This document shows, piece by piece, positions 1 through 7,282 of a stretch of DNA of 48,024 nucleotides; position 1 is the stretch's first letter; each line of letters starts with the position of its first letter. The notes under the pieces are model-generated. The model had not been told where the DNA came from, ran no database searches, and saw nothing but the letters and a program-made list of their open reading frames with translations. The stretch spans positions 1 to 48,024 of the forward strand of contig DYKH01000029.1 of NCBI GenBank assembly GCA_020722685.1. Direction: 5' to 3'. Made by a program: the position numbers and the translations under genes. The stretch comes from Caldithrix sp. (GTDB taxonomy: Bacteria; KSB1; UBA2214; DYKH01).

Positions 1-54
1 TTAGTATCTTAATAGTAAACATCTAGCCAAATCCGGCAAATATTAAAAAAACTC

Positions 55-182
55 AACGCAGAGGTCGCAAAGGCCGCTGAGATCGCAGAGGAAATTGTTA
101 TGGCATGACTAAACCTCTGCGTAACTGCGCCAAAGGCGCATCCGCCTATGGCGTGATCTGCGCCTTCCGCGTTCTCTGCGTT
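55..182. repeat. Nested inverted repeat rich in CGCAGAG motifs
   Basis: The outer arm AACGCAGAG (55-63) is the exact reverse complement of CTCTGCGTT (174-182), and an inner arm GCAGAGG (85-91) matches CCTCTGC (114-120). Several more GCAGAG/CTCTGC and GCGCC copies lie between them. No convincing gene covers the region; short open frames here have no initiation signals or recognisable product. It looks like a dispersed intergenic repeat placed upstream of the MFS gene. I see nothing else in 1-295 except the ribosome binding site at 285-290. Confidence 0.55.
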
Positions 183-295
183 AGAATAAGCGAGCGCCGT
201 TTTGGCAATAATTTAGATTTGTCCCGTTATCCATTTTTGGATCCGGCTTGTCCGGGTTGGGCATTCGGTATTGGAAAAGCTTCTCGGAGGAAAAG

Positions 296-1558
296 TTGAC
301 AAATCCAGTTGCGCATACACCCTCACCTCTCTTTCGCTGGACCGTGCTGTCGTTCATCAGTCTGGCCATGTTCGGCAACTATTACATCTACGACAGCATC
401 AGTCCGCTTGCCGACGTGCTGAAAGCCCAGCTTCATTTCACCGATAAAGACATCGGTCTGCTCAATGCCATTTACAGCATTCCAAACATCTTCATGGTCC
501 TTATCGGCGGACTGATCATCGATGGGATTGGCACCAAGCGAGCGTCGTTCATTTTTGCCTTTCTGTGTCTGGCCGGTGCCTTGATCACGTCGCTCAAAGG
601 CGAGCTTGCGACCATGGCCGCCGGCAGGCTGATCTTCGGGATGGGAGCCGAGTCATTGATCGTTGCCATCACTACTGTGATTGCCAAATGGTTCAAAGGA
701 AAAGAGCTTTCCTTTGCCTTCGGCCTGAATCTGACTCTTGCGCGCTTGGGCTCTTTCGCAGCTTTGAACTCGCCGACATTGTTCAAGTCGATGTTCGAGA
801 GCTGGCAAAAGCCCCTGTTGGTTTCCGTCGCTGCCGGCACGTTTTCCCTGTTGGCAGTCATTATCTATTTTTCCTTGGAATCCGCTGCGGAAAAGCGGTT
901 CGCTCTCAGGACCTCGGGGGCAGTCGATAAGATTGATCTGCGGAGCATTGTTGGGATGAAGCCATCCTTCTGGTACGTCAGCATGCTTTGCGTTACTTTT
1001 TATTCTGCCATCTTTCCCTTTCAGACCTTTGCGGTCAAGTTCTTCATGGAGGCTCACGGCCTCGACCGGCAATTGGCCGGATTCACTTCCAGCTTTATCA
1101 CTTTTGCCGCCATGGTGGGCACACCATCCTTTGGCCTGCTCATCGATCGGATCGGCAAGCGTGCATCTTTGATGATGCTTGGCTCGTTTTTGTTGATGCC
1201 GGTTTATTTGCTGCTCGCCTATTCGGCACTTCATCCGCTGATCTCGATGGTTATGATGGGCATCGCCTTCTCGCTCATTCCCGCTGCCATGTGGCCATCG
1301 GTTGCACTCATCGTGGAGGAAGAACGTTTGGGCACGGCCTACGGCTTGATGACCATGATTCAAAATATCGGCTTGGCTGGTTTCAATCTCCTCATCGGCT
1401 ATGCCAATGATTCCACCGGCGGCTATACGGCCGGTATGTGGATATTCTCCACCCTCGGATTTTTCGGACTACTCTTTGCCTTTTTATTGAGGCAAAGTGA
1501 CCGTCGATCCGGCAACGGGCGCTTGGAAAACTCGACGATGGCCAATCCCATTTCTTAG
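296..1558 (+). CDS. MFS transporter
   Basis: Major facilitator superfamily permease, about 420 residues with roughly 12 hydrophobic segments, expected in the inner membrane. The MFS cytoplasmic-loop signature appears twice, as expected for two six-helix halves: GGLIIDGIGTKR near residue 72 and GLLIDRIGKRAS in the second half. I place the start at the TTG at 296 because CGGAGG (285-290) stands 5 nt in front of it; an in-frame ATG at 248 would add 16 poorly hydrophobic residues and has no such site. The next gene is an M19 dipeptidase only 36 nt downstream, so a peptide or peptide-like substrate is a reasonable guess, but the sequence does not show the substrate. Confidence 0.85.
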   Translation: MTNPVAHTPSPLFRWTVLSFISLAMFGNYYIYDSISPLADVLKAQLHFTDKDIGLLNAIYSIPNIFMVLIGGLIIDGIGTKRASFIFAFLCLAGALITSLKGELATMAAGRLIFGMGAESLIVAITTVIAKWFKGKELSFAFGLNLTLARLGSFAALNSPTLFKSMFESWQKPLLVSVAAGTFSLLAVIIYFSLESAAEKRFALRTSGAVDKIDLRSIVGMKPSFWYVSMLCVTFYSAIFPFQTFAVKFFMEAHGLDRQLAGFTSSFITFAAMVGTPSFGLLIDRIGKRASLMMLGSFLLMPVYLLLAYSALHPLISMVMMGIAFSLIPAAMWPSVALIVEEERLGTAYGLMTMIQNIGLAGFNLLIGYANDSTGGYTAGMWIFSTLGFFGLLFAFLLRQSDRRSGNGRLENSTMANPIS

Positions 1559-1594
1559 TTGTTTGCATCAAAGTCAAAGGCGGTATTGCCCATC

Positions 1595-2686
1595 ATGAAA
1601 CAAAGCTTTCGAATCTGCGATCTACATTGCGACACTGCCAGCAACATATTGGCGGGATCTGATCTTAAGGACAAAACCACTCAAGTCAATCTTCCCTATT
1701 TGCAGGAAGCACATGTCGGCCTGCAAGTCTTTGCGTGCTATATCCCGTCATCGGTGCCGGCTGGACAGAGGCTGCACATTGTTGAGCGAATGTTGGATCG
1801 TCTGGAACGCAACATCGCGCAATATGCCGACGAGATAGCCATTTGCAGAACGGCTGCGGAAGCTCGTATCGCCTCAGAGCAGGGGAAGATTGCCGCGATT
1901 CTGGCCGTCGAAAACGGCATGGCAATCGAAAACGATTTGCGAAACCTACAAAAGCTCTATGATCGAGGTGTCCGCCTGATGACCATTGTTCATGCCCGAA
2001 GCAGCGATTGGGTCATTTCTTCCAACGACAATGCTCCTGCATTCGACGGACTGAGCGAATTTGGGCGCGATGTGATTGCCATGATGAACGAGTTGGGCAT
2101 GATCATCGATCTTTCCCATTCCCACGATCTTGCCGTAGAGAAGGTTTTGCGCATCAGCAAGGCGCCGGTCATTGCCTCGCATTCTTGCGCTCGCGCCCTG
2201 TGTCCCGTTGCGAGAAACTTGCCGGACGATCTGCTCAAAGGCATTGCCGATTCCCGCGGTGTCATCGGCTTGAATTTCTTTCCGGGATTTCTGGACGCCG
2301 ACTATAGCCGCATCTGTGAGGAGCGGGCCGGATCCCTGTTCGCCGCGCTGAGCAAAATGGAGGATCAGGCCGGCGCCGATACCATTCAGGTGACCCGGCT
2401 GTTTCAGGATTTTTCTCGCCGGTTTTACGACACCATGCGGGATGTCCGAGTACCTATTGACCGCATCGTCGACCACGCTCAATACATGTTCGATCTGGTG
2501 GGAGACGACCACATCTGTCTCGGCTCCGATTTTGATGGCGTACCGGATTTGCCGGATGGATTGAGTGACTGCCGCGGCCTGGTAAGGATTATTGAACGGA
2601 TGACAGAAAGAGGCTTCAAAGCGTCGAGCTTGCAAAAGATCTGCTGGGACAATTTTATTCGCGTCTTTGAAGCTGTCTGTGGCTGA
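1595..2686 (+). CDS. Membrane dipeptidase family (peptidase M19)
   Basis: Zinc dipeptidase of the renal dipeptidase/M19 family, about 363 residues, a TIM-barrel amidohydrolase-like fold that cleaves dipeptides and in some members D-amino-acid or beta-lactam substrates. Expected metal ligands are present: H11 and D13 in DLHCDT, the bridging E106 in AVENG, H175 in DLSHSHD and H196 in ASHSCAR; GSDFDG near the C-terminus supplies the usual conserved Asp. No signal peptide is seen, so it is probably cytoplasmic. The ATG at 1595 starts just before the conserved barrel strand; the frame is also open from a TTG at 1559 that abuts the MFS stop. It is probably co-transcribed with the MFS transporter, suggesting import followed by hydrolysis. 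Confidence 0.9.
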   Translation: MKQSFRICDLHCDTASNILAGSDLKDKTTQVNLPYLQEAHVGLQVFACYIPSSVPAGQRLHIVERMLDRLERNIAQYADEIAICRTAAEARIASEQGKIAAILAVENGMAIENDLRNLQKLYDRGVRLMTIVHARSSDWVISSNDNAPAFDGLSEFGRDVIAMMNELGMIIDLSHSHDLAVEKVLRISKAPVIASHSCARALCPVARNLPDDLLKGIADSRGVIGLNFFPGFLDADYSRICEERAGSLFAALSKMEDQAGADTIQVTRLFQDFSRRFYDTMRDVRVPIDRIVDHAQYMFDLVGDDHICLGSDFDGVPDLPDGLSDCRGLVRIIERMTERGFKASSLQKICWDNFIRVFEAVCG

Positions 2687-2715
2687 ACGGAAGTGATCGA
2701 CACCCAAGATTCAAA

Positions 2716-2744
2716 TTGCTTCCGAACGAAGATTTTAGTATTAT
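2716..2744 (+). promoter_or_regulatory. Sigma-70-like promoter for folE
   Basis: TTGCTT (2716-2721), a 17-nt spacer and TATTAT (2739-2744) lie about 50 nt upstream of the folE start. Spacing is ideal and the -10 box differs from the consensus at one position. Confidence 0.55.
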
Positions 2745-2776
2745 TATGCACGATAGTTGACTGAAATCATTCACAA

Positions 2777-2789
2777 TCCCCATAGGGGA
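2777..2789 (+). promoter_or_regulatory. Hairpin covering the folE ribosome binding site
   Basis: TCCCC (2777-2781), loop ATA, GGGGA (2785-2789). The right arm is the Shine-Dalgarno sequence AGGGGA used by the ATG at 2796, so a folded leader would hide the ribosome binding site. The short 5-bp stem could be fortuitous. Confidence 0.4.
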
Positions 2790-2795
2790 ATCATA

Positions 2796-3356
2796 ATGCC
2801 TGAAATGATTCGCGATCACGTTAGAGAGATGCTCACTCTCTTGGGTGAAGATCCACAGCGTGAAGGTCTGTTGAGGACGCCCAAACGAGTCGAGGAGGCA
2901 TACCGTTACCTGACTCGTGGCTATACCTTGGATCTGGAAAAGATTCTCAATGATGCCATCTTTACCGAAGAGTGTAATGAGATGGTGCTGGTTCGCAACA
3001 TCGAGTTCTATAGCTTGTGCGAACATCACATGCTGCCGTTTTATGGACGCTGCCACGTTGCCTACTTGCCAAAAGGTAAGATCATTGGCCTGAGCAAAAT
3101 TCCCAGAATCGTCGACATGTTTTCCCGCCGGCTGCAGGTGCAAGAGCGCTTAACCACCCAAATAGCTGTTACGCTGGACAAGGTTCTGTCTCCTCATGGC
3201 GTCGCAGTGGTCATGGAAGGGAAGCATCTGTGCATGATGATGCGCGGCGTGGAAAAGCAGAACAGCTTCGTCACCACCAGCTCTATGCTGGGATCCTTCA
3301 AACAGGAACGCGCCACACGAATGGAGCTGCTCAACTTGCTGCAAACAAAGGAATGA
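2796..3356 (+). CDS. folE: GTP cyclohydrolase I
   Basis: Converts GTP to 7,8-dihydroneopterin triphosphate, the first step of folate and other pterin pathways; a cytoplasmic, toroid-forming zinc enzyme. At 186 residues it has the usual catalytic-core length. Zinc ligands are visible: C75 and H78 in SLCEHHML and C146 in [11 protein letters not shown], the same stretch that carries the conserved catalytic His. [10 protein letters not shown] and the Arg/Gln-rich helix after it are also family hallmarks. I chose the ATG at 2796 because AGGGGA (2784-2789) precedes it by 6 nt; an upstream TTG at 2757 has no such site. It is followed after 6 nt by an SDR reductase, which points to a shared pterin pathway. 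Confidence 0.96.
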   Translation: MPEMIRDHVREMLTLLGEDPQREGLLRTPKRVEEAYRYLTRGYTLDLEKILNDAIFTEECNEMVLVRNIEFYSLCEHHMLPFYGRCHVAYLPKGKIIGLSKIPRIVDMFSRRLQVQERLTTQIAVTLDKVLSPHGVAVVMEGKHLCMMMRGVEKQNSFVTTSSMLGSFKQERATRMELLNLLQTKE

Positions 3357-3362
3357 CAGGCG

Positions 3363-4076
3363 GTGAGCGTGCTTGCTGATAAAGTGGTTTGGATTACCGG
3401 CAGCGGTCGAGGCATCGGTCGGGCTACGGCTCTGGCTTTAGCGAAAAAAGGCGCAAAAGTCGTCCTTTCCGCCAGAACTCAGGTGGAGATCGAAGTCGTG
3501 CAACAGCAGATTTCAGCTTCCGGCGGTACGGCCATGGCGATCCGCTGCGATGGCGCTGACAAGAAGGCGGTCAACGACCTGGTTGCTCATGTTAAGGGTG
3601 CGTGGGGCGCCATGGACATTCTCATCAACAATGCCGGCATTGCCGTTTTTCGCAAGATCGTGGATACCAGTGAGCAGGACTGGGACGCCATGATGAACGC
3701 GAATCTCAAATCAGCCTTCTTGTGCAGTCAGGCGGTCCTGCCGGGTATGATAGAACGAAAATCCGGACACATCATCAACGTGGTTTCCGTTTCCGGGAAA
3801 CAGCCTTATTACAACTGCGGAGGGTATTGCGCTTCTAAATACGGCATGCTCGGACTTACGGATGTTCTGCGCTTAGAAGGACGGAAGCATGGCATTCGGG
3901 TAACGGCTTTCTTACCGGGCGCGACAGACACGGCCATTTGGGGCAATGCAAACGTCGATCGAACAAAGATGATGAGCCCTGAACAGGTGGCGCAGGCGCT
4001 GGTGGCGATTTGTGAGAGCGACGATCATTCCAATCTGGAAGAAGTGGTATTGCGACCGATTGGCGGAGATTTATGA
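3363..4076 (+). CDS. SDR oxidoreductase, possibly a pterin (sepiapterin-type) reductase
   Basis: Short-chain dehydrogenase/reductase of 237 residues with the classical NAD(P)-binding TGxxxGIG motif (TGSGRGIGRA), INNAG, active-site Ser in the VVSVSGK strand, and catalytic Y155 and K159 in GGYCASKYG. The GTG start at 3363 lies 6 nt after the folE stop, so translation is probably coupled. The protein could be annotated as a 3-oxoacyl-ACP reductase from motifs alone, but there are no fatty-acid genes nearby, and coupling to folE suggests reduction of a dihydropterin. The C-terminal EEVVLRPIGGDL resembles, from memory, the tail of SDRs often labelled sepiapterin-reductase-like. Substrate is inference. 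Confidence 0.8.
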   Translation: MSVLADKVVWITGSGRGIGRATALALAKKGAKVVLSARTQVEIEVVQQQISASGGTAMAIRCDGADKKAVNDLVAHVKGAWGAMDILINNAGIAVFRKIVDTSEQDWDAMMNANLKSAFLCSQAVLPGMIERKSGHIINVVSVSGKQPYYNCGGYCASKYGMLGLTDVLRLEGRKHGIRVTAFLPGATDTAIWGNANVDRTKMMSPEQVAQALVAICESDDHSNLEEVVLRPIGGDL

Positions 4077-4157
4077 GGTGGAAATGTCGGTCTGATTGTG
4101 AGACGATGGTCAAAGGTCAATCGCCAACTTTCGGTTTTTAATTGGCAATCGGCAACC

Positions 4158-4198
4158 ACCAATAGTTAATGTTCAACTGTCAATTTTCAATAGTTAAT
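4158..4198. repeat. Dispersed repeat related to the btuB-leader repeat
   Basis: This 41-nt stretch matches 32857-32897 (and its duplicate 33020-33060) at 35 of 41 positions. It shares the core GTTCAACTGTCAA and the flanking CAATAGT. It lies in the 176-nt gap between the SDR and UPF0173 genes, whose remainder (about 4109-4160) is built of similar GGCAATCGGCAA-like words. Confidence 0.6.
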
Positions 4199-4252
4199 GG
4201 CAGTTGGCTAAAGGCCACAAGCGAAAAGCCAAAAGCTACATAAGGAGGAAAC

Positions 4253-4942
4253 ATGCCAAAGCTGACGTATTTTGGTCATGATGCTTTCTTGTTGGAGAAC
4301 GAAAGAACCCGGATCATATTCGATCCTTTTCTGACCGGAAATCCACTTGCGACCATCAAGCCGGAGCAGGTGAAAGCAGACTATGTGCTGCTTACGCATG
4401 GTCACGGAGACCATTTGGGCGACGGAATCAAAATCGCCAAAGCAAATGGTGCTACGATTATCGCGCCATACGAATTAGCTACTTACTGCGGCAACAAGGG
4501 CTGCCAAGTTCACCCCATGCACATCGGTGGCGGTTTTAACTTTCCCTTCGGGCGCGTGAAGCTAACGATTGCTCACCATGGCTCCGGCGCAGCATTGGGC
4601 GGCGATACACTATCCTACATGGGAAATCCATGCGGATTCCTGGTGACCATCGCCGGTAAGACGGTTTATCATGCGGGCGACACCGGACTCTTTCTGGACA
4701 TGAGGCTGATCGGTGAGCTAAATTCCATCGACGTTGCCCTGCTGCCCATCGGGGACAATTTCACGATGGGAATTGATGATGCAGTCAAGGCCGCTGAGTT
4801 TTTACGGCCAAAGCTAACCGTTCCGATGCACTATAATACGTTTGATGTTATCAAAGCCGATCCGCAGCAATTCAAGCAAAAGCTGGAAGCTGCAGGGCTG
4901 TCGGCACAGGTAGTGAGTCCGGGTCAAAGCATCGAGTTCTGA
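4253..4942 (+). CDS. Metal-dependent hydrolase, UPF0173 (metallo-beta-lactamase fold)
   Basis: A 229-residue cytoplasmic metallo-beta-lactamase-fold protein of the UPF0173/UlaG-like family. The metal-binding signature HxHxDH is H49-G-H51-G-D53-H54, and further conserved elements follow: HHG in the central region, YHAGDTG with the bridging Asp, and PMHYNTF near the C-terminus. Length matches the family (225-230 residues). The start is firm: AAGGAGG ends about 6 nt before the ATG. Family members are widespread housekeeping hydrolases with poorly defined substrates; related UlaG acts on a sugar-phosphate lactone. Nothing in the neighbourhood fixes the substrate. Confidence 0.9.
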   Translation: MPKLTYFGHDAFLLENERTRIIFDPFLTGNPLATIKPEQVKADYVLLTHGHGDHLGDGIKIAKANGATIIAPYELATYCGNKGCQVHPMHIGGGFNFPFGRVKLTIAHHGSGAALGGDTLSYMGNPCGFLVTIAGKTVYHAGDTGLFLDMRLIGELNSIDVALLPIGDNFTMGIDDAVKAAEFLRPKLTVPMHYNTFDVIKADPQQFKQKLEAAGLSAQVVSPGQSIEF

Positions 4943-5026
4943 TTCTTGCACGATGATGCAATTCTCTGTTTGCAAAGTGGTCAGCATAGCTCTTTGGATT
5001 AGTGCACCTTACGCCAGAGTTTTAGC

Positions 5027-5055
5027 TTGACTGAGTGGCATTTTATTGATATATT
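5027..5055 (+). promoter_or_regulatory. Sigma-70-like promoter in the 385-nt gap before the S55 peptidase
   Basis: TTGACT (5027-5032), 17-nt spacer, TATATT (5050-5055). It would leave a leader of about 265 nt ahead of the S55 gene. A weaker pair, TTGCAT (5214-5219) and TATTTG (5236-5241), lies nearer the gene. I find no gene, known riboswitch or strong terminator in 4943-5327. Confidence 0.45.
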
Positions 5056-5327
5056 TCCTGCGGATTTATTAGGTGATCACTTGGGTAGCTCGGCAAGTCG
5101 ATTTTTTGATTCTTCGTTTGCCAACTACCCTTTTTGATACCCTGTCGTCAAATTCGCCTGCGAAATGTTTAAATTGCCGTACTTAATAGGTAGAAAACCT
5201 AAGCAGCTCAGCCTTGCATACCTCGCAAATGACCATATTTGATTTGCACCTTTGGGGCGAGAATGTATGCGCTGTCATGCCGAGGCAATTGGCCGCGGCC
5301 ATGAAGAGTCTTTGCACAACCTAAAGG

Positions 5328-7256
5328 ATGGATGGGAATCAAGTGACAAACCATTGGCTTAAGTATCTCCGAATAGGGTTTTTCATCCTCTCAGCTTCTT
5401 CACTTTTTGCCAAAGAAGAATGGGGAGCGCCCATCATGCCGCTTGCGGAAGTGAAACCGGGCATGCGCGGGGTCGGCAAGACGGTCTTTTATGGCAGCGA
5501 AATCGAAGACTTTGGGGTGGAGGTTTTAGAGATTGTCGAGAATTTTTATCCCCAGCGCGATGTTATTCTAGTCCGGCTTACCGGCGACAAAGTGCAGCAG
5601 GCCGGCGTAGTAAGCGGCATGAGCGGCAGTCCGGTGTACATCGATGGCCGCTTGGTAGGAGCCTTGGCCTTGCGTTTTGGTGAGTTCATGAAAGAGCCAA
5701 TCGGCGGCGTGATGCCCATCGAAGACATGGTCGAGGTCGCCGACAAGGAATCGGTCAGAGGCGCCGAAGACAGCAAAACGACCTCTATTTTGCCCCAGTA
5801 CATTCGAGGCTATTTGTGCGGTACGGAAGCATCCTTTTGGGAGAATTTGCTGACCGGTTACCTGCCGCCCGGCGGGAGCAACAACGCCTCTTTGAGCGCC
5901 ATTCAATCGCCCTTGGTCTTCTCAGGTTTTAATAGCTCGGTGCTGGAGCCATATCAAGACCTTTTTCGGTCGCTCGGTTTTGTCGCGGTGCAGAGCGGCA
6001 GCCGATCCACCGGGCGCGCGGGGAGTGCGGTAAAGTTTGAGCCTGGCTCCGCGGTTTCGCAGGTTTTTCTAAGCGGCGACATCGGCATTGATGCGACAGG
6101 TACGGTTACCGCCGTGCATGATAACAAGCTTCTCGCCTTTGGCCATTACGTGTTCAATCTGGGTCCGGTCAATTTGCCGGTGGCCAGCGCCAAAATACTG
6201 GCAACGCTGCCCAGTATGATGGGTTCCAACAAGATGGCTGTTTCGACGAATATCGTGGGAAGCGTTCGACAGGATCGACTGACCGGCGTGTTCGCCGACT
6301 TGTCGATGCAGCCGAAAATGGTGCCAGTACGCCTGGAGCTCAATTCGCCTCCTTCCGGCCAGCATGAGTTCAATTTCAGCATGGCTATGGACCGCTCGGT
6401 GAACAATCTCATGCCGTTTTTTCTGCGCATTGCCTTGGTACAGGGAATGGTTGCGGCCCGCCTGGCCGCCGAAGAAAGCTCCATGCATTTGCAGGCCCGA
6501 TTCACGCTGGCCGACCATCGTACTCTGAGCATCAATGACTTTTTTTCTTCTCAACAGATTTTTGGCTTTTTTGCTCCCGGGGGTGACGCCCTCGCGGCCA
6601 GCGACATGATCGCTTCTACTTTGGGCGCTTTGCTGGTGAATGATTTTGACTCTCCGAGTGTTGAAAGAATCGATCTGGTTTGCGCAGCAGAGCCAGGAGA
6701 AAGAATCGCCAAAATTAGCTCGGTTTGGCAGGACAAAACAGAAATCAGTGCAGGCGATTCCTTGATGCTGACCATACGGCTGAAAAAGACCGATGGCGGC
6801 GAGAAGAAGATTCTGCGCAAGGTGAATCTGCCCCGTAAGCTGCAGGCGCAAAACATTACGGTTTTCATCTCCAGCGGCGATGCTCTGACCCGCTACGAGT
6901 TGCAAGCCAATCCGGAAAAATACATTCCGGTCAGTTTCGCACATTTGCTGTCCATTCTTGAAGGCAGACGCAAGAATAACAACCTGTACATTCAAGTGCG
7001 CGTGCGCGACAGTGGAATTTCGGTGGAAGGAAAAGAACTGTCCACCTTGCCACCATCCATCATGGGCGTTATGGATTCTGATCGTGGAATCGGGGATGGC
7101 AAACGTCTGCGAGATCGTGTGCTTTTAGAAGAGGTTATTCCCACCGACTATGTCATTTCCGGCGCGAAGCGTTTGAGTGTGCGGATCGTGCAGCCGCAAA
7201 GAAGTTCATTTTCCCAAAGAGATGACGATGAATCGGCTCAGCCTGTTATCTGGTAA
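5328..7256 (+). CDS. Secreted SpoIVB-like serine peptidase (S55 domain)
   Basis: A 642-residue exported protein. A hydrophobic segment (LRIGFFILSASSLFA) after a basic N-terminus is a signal peptide, so the product probably acts in the periplasm or on the surface. The first 140 residues of the mature protein carry the S55 core: GMRGVGKTVFYG, then SGMSGSPVYIDG with the catalytic-serine motif (S99/S101), followed by GALAL. A conserved-type His occurs in LLAFGHYVFNLG near residue 270. The remaining 350 residues look like beta-rich domains that I cannot assign. Starts are possible at ATG 5328 (too close to AAAGG) or GTG 5343; the signal peptide is intact with either. SpoIVB is known from sporulating Firmicutes, but nothing here suggests sporulation. 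The propeller gene follows after 26 nt. Confidence 0.8.
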   Translation: MDGNQVTNHWLKYLRIGFFILSASSLFAKEEWGAPIMPLAEVKPGMRGVGKTVFYGSEIEDFGVEVLEIVENFYPQRDVILVRLTGDKVQQAGVVSGMSGSPVYIDGRLVGALALRFGEFMKEPIGGVMPIEDMVEVADKESVRGAEDSKTTSILPQYIRGYLCGTEASFWENLLTGYLPPGGSNNASLSAIQSPLVFSGFNSSVLEPYQDLFRSLGFVAVQSGSRSTGRAGSAVKFEPGSAVSQVFLSGDIGIDATGTVTAVHDNKLLAFGHYVFNLGPVNLPVASAKILATLPSMMGSNKMAVSTNIVGSVRQDRLTGVFADLSMQPKMVPVRLELNSPPSGQHEFNFSMAMDRSVNNLMPFFLRIALVQGMVAARLAAEESSMHLQARFTLADHRTLSINDFFSSQQIFGFFAPGGDALAASDMIASTLGALLVNDFDSPSVERIDLVCAAEPGERIAKISSVWQDKTEISAGDSLMLTIRLKKTDGGEKKILRKVNLPRKLQAQNITVFISSGDALTRYELQANPEKYIPVSFAHLLSILEGRRKNNNLYIQVRVRDSGISVEGKELSTLPPSIMGVMDSDRGIGDGKRLRDRVLLEEVIPTDYVISGAKRLSVRIVQPQRSSFSQRDDDESAQPVIW

Positions 7257-7282
7257 GCAGCCGCCAAAATGAAAGAATCCTG

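Noticed and set aside
6069..6995. Minus-strand open frame of 308 codons opposite the S55 peptidase gene
   Set aside because: It has no initiation signals, has His/Gln-rich shadow composition, and the plus strand encodes a clear protein.
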